From positions 1 to 22,907 of the forward strand of contig JBEKGC010000051.1 of NCBI GenBank assembly GCA_050013055.1: a stretch of DNA of 22,907 bases. The letters run 5' to 3'. The position numbers and the translations under genes are program-made. This stretch comes from Palsa-504 sp050013055 (GTDB taxonomy: Bacteria; Actinomycetota; Actinomycetes; Streptosporangiales; Streptosporangiaceae). The notes beneath the pieces were generated by a model that did no database searches, was not told the origin of the DNA, and saw nothing but the letters and a program-made list of their open reading frames with translations. Below, one piece after another: positions 19,691 to 22,907 of the stretch (position 1 is its first letter; every line of letters begins with the position of its first letter).

Positions 19691-19696
19691 AGCTTA
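19691..19696 (-). promoter_or_regulatory. Leaderless -10 element of the GNAT gene
   Basis: TAAGCT on the minus strand ends seven bases before ATG 19683. It lies in a locally A/T-rich stretch that contrasts with its surroundings. No clear -35 is seen. Confidence 0.4.
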
Positions 19697-19758
19697 AAAG
19701 AAGAAAAGGATGCTCCCGAACGAGCTGTGGTGATACGGCCGGCGCACGCGTCACGTCA

Positions 19759-19810
19759 GCCCGGTCAGGCCGCCCCGGTCAGGCCGCCCCAGTCAGGCTG
19801 CCCCGGTCAG
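19759..19810. repeat. 14-bp tandem repeats at the end of the glycoside hydrolase gene
   Basis: The unit CCCCGGTCAGGCCG occurs at 19773-19786. Near-identical copies lie at 19759-19772 and 19787-19800, and a partial fourth (19801-19810) includes the hydrolase stop codon. The period is not a multiple of three and only the end of the array is coding. Confidence 0.8.
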
Positions 19811-22197
19811 GTCAGCTGATTGCCCTGGCTGGGCGGCTCGGACCTGACCTCGACCTCGGCCTGGCCGAGCAGCGGATGGCTCGCGGTCAGCGTGATGGCG
19901 CCCGGCTGCCCGGCCTGCGAGCGGATCCACACCGCGCCAAGCCCGCCGTACTCGCCGAACGCGAACGGATTGTCGCCGACCAGCGCCGCCGGACCCGACA
20001 GGGTCAAGGTGACCTGGCCGCTGCCGTACCTGCGCTGGTTACCGTAGGCGTCGAGGGCACGGAAGACGGCCCTGGTCGCATCCGAACCGTCCGCTGAGAT
20101 CGTCATATCGTCCACGGTCAGGCCGAGGGCGTCGTTGGCCGGGTCCGATGACATGCGCAGGTAGGTGACCTGCTGGCCGCCGACGTAGCCCAGGATGAGG
20201 AGTTCCGGTGTGGTGTCCGGGCTGAGCACCGGCAGGTGGATCAGGAAGGGCGGGTGGACCAGGCCGCTGTACTGCGCCGAGCCGAAGGCGGGCCGCGCCG
20301 TGGTGAGGTGCACGCCGTCGATGAAGACCTCAAGCAGCTCGCAGTTGCTGGCGACCATCGCGGCCGGGGCGGGAGCCGGAACGGCGCCGCCGGCCTCCCA
20401 GAAGAACACCGGCATGATGACCGGGCGGACGCTGGGGTCGCCTTGGGACTGGTAGATGGCCGCGCCGGGCTTGGGCACCCGGAAACCGTCCGCTACCCCA
20501 GCCCACTTGATGTTGTCCGGATCCTGGCTGAGTACCGAGGCGTAGTCGAACCCGGCCCAGGCCAGCAGCCCCGAATACTCAGGGTTGGACCGGGCCTGGC
20601 TGTGCGCCTGGCCGTGCAGGGCGGCCTGCCTGGCGAGCTGAGCCGGCGTGTCCGTCCAGGCGAAGTGAGACGGTCTCGCGTCCTCCACGCCGACGGCCTC
20701 GGTGATCAGGTAGGGCAGGCCGGTAAACGGCGGTCTGAGCGCGATGTCACCGGTCCTCGCCGTGATGCCATAGTCGTTGTAGGCGAAGACATCTTCGTCC
20801 CAGGCCACATCGTCGTGGTACACCATCGCGCCCGAACTCGGCCGTGACCCGTCGAGCTCGGCCGCGGTCTGCCGGGTTCTGGCCCACAGCCCGGGGACGT
20901 CGCGCGTCTCGTTGAGCCGGGTACCCCAGATGATCACCGATGGACGGCTCCGGTCCCTGATCACCATGTCGCGCACGTTCTGCACGACGAGATCCTGCCA
21001 GGCGGGGCTGGTGCTCACGTCGTGCCAGCCCGGTGCTTCCTCCCAGACAAGCAGCCCGAGTTCGTCGCAGGCGTCGAGGAAATGCGGTGATTGCGGGTAG
21101 TGCGAGCAGCGCACCATGTTGCAGTTGAAATCGTTCTTGAGAATCTCGACGTCCTTGCGCTGGACCCGGGCCGGCATGGCCATGCCGGCATACGGGTAGA
21201 GCTGGTGCCGGTCCAGGCCGAAGAGCTGGAACCGCCCGCCGTTGAGGTAGAAGCCGTCTGGCCGGAAGGAAGCATCGCGGAACCCGATCTGCCTGGTCAG
21301 GACGTGACTGCCGAGGCCGGGAAAGCTGACCGTGGCCCGCACGGTGTACAGCTTGGGGCGGTCAGGCGACCACAAGCCGATCGGCCCCAGGTGGGTCAGG
21401 CTCAGCTTCGCGGTGCTGACCCCAGGGGAGGTGACCTTCACCGTCGCCGACTGGGAGGCGATCTGCGCGGACCCGTCGAGCAGCTCGACGAGCAGGGTGC
21501 CGTCGGCGTGCGGCGTTACGGCCGAGTCAATGGAGCACTCGACGTCCACGCGTGGCTGCGGGCTGAGCACGTCGGCGGGCAAGGCGAACAGGTCCGAGAG
21601 GAACGCCTGCGGGACCACCCGGAGGTTGACGTCACGGTAGATCCCGCCGGGCTGGAAGAAGTCGATGCTGCCCGGGCCGCCCCCCACGCCGACCGGCGGT
21701 ACCGCCAGGCAGCGCGCATCGACGATGACCGCGAGCAGGTTGTCCCCGGCCGTGATCTTGCCGGTTAGTTCGGCGGACCAGGGCAGATACCCGCCCTGGT
21801 GGGTGCTGACCACCTGGTCGTTCAGGACGATAGACGCGTTGACCATGACCCCGTCGAAATCGACGAAGATCCGGCTGCCGGCCGGATGCGCGCCGAGCAG
21901 GAGCGGGCCGCTGAAGTGGCGCCGGTAGATCCACACCTGCTGCCAGCTGCTTGGGTCCCAGTTCTGCCAGGAGAAGCTGGTGACCGTATGCGGTAGCGTG
22001 ACGGGCGCGAAGCCGCCGTCGTCGTAGAAGCTGCTCTCAGAGCCCGAGGTGTACTGGCCGCCGAACAGCCAGTTCGTGTTCACCGAGTAGGTGAAGCTCG
22101 CCGACTGCTGTTCTCCCCTCCGGGTCATGCCGCCCACCACCGCCAGCAGTGGCAGCACGGCCACCCCGGCACCGCCGATCAAGCTCGCCTGCAGCAC
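19807..22197 (-). CDS. Glycoside hydrolase family 2 protein, membrane-anchored or exported, probably 5'-truncated by a frameshift
   Basis: The 796-residue ORF has a hydrophobic helix (1-23) and then a family 2 sugar-binding jelly-roll (about 35-195) containing GGIYRDVNL. An Ig-like domain (about 200-305) ending TRQIGFRD follows. The TIM barrel (about 315-600) carries VRCSHYPQS and DELGLLVWEE. WGTRLNE supplies the acid/base Glu430 and YLITEAVG the nucleophile Glu500. C-terminal beta domains with an Ig-like AYGNQRRYGSG segment complete it. It should cleave beta-galactosides or related sugars outside the cytoplasm; the WGTRLNE variant departs from the classical WSLGNE. GTG 22197 is the only available start. 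Directly upstream in the same frame lie a twin-arginine-like KRRIRRRV and an acidic linker that have no start codon, then a TAG. The true N-terminus was therefore probably in another frame (22179-22907). Confidence 0.85.
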   Translation of the reverse strand: MLQASLIGGAGVAVLPLLAVVGGMTRRGEQQSASFTYSVNTNWLFGGQYTSGSESSFYDDGGFAPVTLPHTVTSFSWQNWDPSSWQQVWIYRRHFSGPLLLGAHPAGSRIFVDFDGVMVNASIVLNDQVVSTHQGGYLPWSAELTGKITAGDNLLAVIVDARCLAVPPVGVGGGPGSIDFFQPGGIYRDVNLRVVPQAFLSDLFALPADVLSPQPRVDVECSIDSAVTPHADGTLLVELLDGSAQIASQSATVKVTSPGVSTAKLSLTHLGPIGLWSPDRPKLYTVRATVSFPGLGSHVLTRQIGFRDASFRPDGFYLNGGRFQLFGLDRHQLYPYAGMAMPARVQRKDVEILKNDFNCNMVRCSHYPQSPHFLDACDELGLLVWEEAPGWHDVSTSPAWQDLVVQNVRDMVIRDRSRPSVIIWGTRLNETRDVPGLWARTRQTAAELDGSRPSSGAMVYHDDVAWDEDVFAYNDYGITARTGDIALRPPFTGLPYLITEAVGVEDARPSHFAWTDTPAQLARQAALHGQAHSQARSNPEYSGLLAWAGFDYASVLSQDPDNIKWAGVADGFRVPKPGAAIYQSQGDPSVRPVIMPVFFWEAGGAVPAPAPAAMVASNCELLEVFIDGVHLTTARPAFGSAQYSGLVHPPFLIHLPVLSPDTTPELLILGYVGGQQVTYLRMSSDPANDALGLTVDDMTISADGSDATRAVFRALDAYGNQRRYGSGQVTLTLSGPAALVGDNPFAFGEYGGLGAVWIRSQAGQPGAITLTASHPLLGQAEVEVRSEPPSQGNQLT

Positions 22198-22907
22198 GAC
22201 GCGCCGTCGAATCCGCCTCTTGGTCGCGGGCTCCGGCTCATCGGGCGTTCCGCCCTCCGCGGCCGCCCAGGTATTGACGGCGCCCTAGCCGGCCGAGGTA
22301 TTGACGGCGCCCTAGCCGGCCGAGGAGGCGCGCCCGCCCGGTCCGACGGCACGCCCGCCCGGTCCGACCGGGGGGGCGGGGTCGCCTGGTCTGGCCTGGG
22401 GGGCGGGGGCGTCTGGTCTGGCCTGACGGGCGCGGGCGCCTGGCCCGTGACGGAGACTGGACTTGTCGGGCGAACCGCCGCCGGGTTGGCTTCCCCCGCC
22501 GGGTTGGCTTCCCTAGTCCTGGTAGTTGGCTCAGCGGTTCTCGGCGCTGTAGTTGGCTCAGCGGTTCTCGGCGCTGCGCCCGTCTGCGGCCGGTCGGCTT
22601 CCTCCGCCGAAGGAGCGCCCAGCTCTGATTGATCCGCGGCCGCCGGAACGTTCGGGGCCGGGGCGCCCGGCTCTGCCTGGTTCGGGGCCGGGGCGTCTGG
22701 CTTCGTTGTCGCCGGGACGATGGGTGCCTCGGCCTGTCCCGGGAACCCGGCCTGGCCCGGAAGCAGCGAGTCGGTCCTCGCCGGACGGAACCACCGCCCC
22801 GACTCACCTGGACGCGGCCCGCCACCAGCCCGGGCCGGACGTGGTGCAGGCCGAGCGTCGGCTTCGGCGGTGCGTGCGTCGGTTCCGGCGGGCCGTGCGT
22901 CGGTTCC
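22179..22907 (-). CDS. Pro/Ala-rich low-complexity ORF, partial; probable lost 5' part of the GH2 gene
   Basis: One minus-strand frame is open from the right edge to TGA 22181-22179, 242 residues without a start in the window. It encodes a disordered sequence with a conspicuous non-repetitive motif ESGRWFRPARTDSLLPGQAG (about residues 37-56) followed by Pro/Ala/Thr-rich tandem repeats. Its last ~25 codons look like out-of-frame reading (ending SCCRRA), while the GH2 frame over the same bases reads as an acidic linker plus KRRIRRRV and a hydrophobic helix. A -1 shift near 22265-22285 would fuse both into a protein with a long cytosolic disordered N-terminus, one membrane helix and an outer GH2 domain. 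Alternatively it is a separate gene overlapping the GH2 start by 19 bases. Confidence 0.45.
   Translation of the reverse strand, partial: GTDARPAGTDARTAEADARPAPRPARAGGGPRPGESGRWFRPARTDSLLPGQAGFPGQAEAPIVPATTKPDAPAPNQAEPGAPAPNVPAAADQSELGAPSAEEADRPQTGAAPRTAEPTTAPRTAEPTTRTREANPAGEANPAAVRPTSPVSVTGQAPAPVRPDQTPPPPRPDQATPPPRSDRAGVPSDRAGAPPRPARAPSIPRPARAPSIPGRPRRAERPMSRSPRPRGGFDGASCCRRA
22269..22322. repeat. Perfect 27-bp tandem duplication
   Basis: Positions 22269-22295 and 22296-22322 are identical. In the low-complexity minus-strand frame the unit encodes RPARAPSIP twice; in the GH2 frame each copy contains a TAG. Confidence 0.9.
22478..22575. repeat. 18-bp and 27-bp tandem duplications
   Basis: CCGCCGGGTTGGCTTCCC is duplicated perfectly at 22478-22495 and 22496-22513. 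A different 27-bp unit is duplicated perfectly at 22522-22548 and 22549-22575. In the low-complexity minus-strand frame they encode repeats containing EANPA and APRTAEPTT. Both periods are multiples of three. Confidence 0.9.

Noticed and set aside
18739..20097. 452-residue plus-strand ORF over metF, GNAT and the GH2 end
   Set aside because: Out-of-frame with metF and antisense to the GNAT and GH2 genes; no domain.
22370..22376. Seven-G homopolymer as the site of the GH2 frameshift
   Set aside because: Both TAG codons of the GH2 frame lie between this run and the GH2 start, so the shift must occur downstream of it on the coding strand.
22238..22825. 195-residue Arg-rich minus-strand ORF at the right edge
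   Set aside because: It is a frame-shifted reading of the repeat region; the neighbouring frame is open to the window edge and contains a non-repetitive protein-like motif.

Overview
The window is very GC-rich, uses GTG starts often, and carries actinobacterial gene families throughout: a PknB/PknL-type Ser/Thr kinase with four PASTA domains, a PknL-substrate (Rv2175c-like) DNA-binding protein, an Amycolatopsis-type PPi-phosphofructokinase, a DrrAB exporter and stand-alone Clp_N proteins. It is most likely a chromosomal segment of a filamentous actinomycete; I cannot fix the order or genus. No rRNA, tRNA, insertion sequence, integrase or CRISPR array was seen.

Left part (1-3365): a partial conserved hypothetical protein (minus), an Est30-like alpha/beta hydrolase (minus), and divergently a lysophospholipid acyltransferase followed by a phosphofructokinase whose active-site residues are those of the pyrophosphate-dependent type. 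A C-tract and hairpins follow the kinase.

Middle part (3366-12975): an accessory-looking block. A PadR repressor with a perfect inverted repeat at its own promoter precedes a DrrA/DrrB ABC exporter pair. Converging on it are an MFS permease, a DUF4262 protein and a stand-alone Clp_N protein. Next come a SAM-dependent methyltransferase (plus), a second Clp_N protein and two paralogous small membrane proteins (minus), and then thiI (plus).

Right part (13016-22907): a type I-beta DAHP synthase (minus) preceded by what looks like a complete transcription attenuator: a short leader peptide rich in Phe, Trp and Tyr, a nested antiterminator, and a 13-bp intrinsic terminator. Then come the PASTA kinase (minus), a ferredoxin-reductase-like flavoprotein (plus), the Rv2175c-like regulator (plus) and a methylenetetrahydrofolate reductase (plus). 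This resembles the mycobacterial neighbourhood aroG - pknL - Rv2175c - Rv2172c. A GNAT acetyltransferase and a membrane-anchored or exported family 2 glycoside hydrolase (both minus) close the window. The hydrolase appears to have lost its frame with a long Pro/Ala-rich upstream ORF that runs off the right edge.

Two window-wide patterns stand out. First, at least eight starts lack a Shine-Dalgarno sequence and have a TAnnnT hexamer 6-8 nt upstream of the start codon, the layout of leaderless transcripts. Second, three convergent gene pairs overlap at their 3' ends (76, 152 and 504 bp). All of this was read by eye; no alignment or folding program was run.
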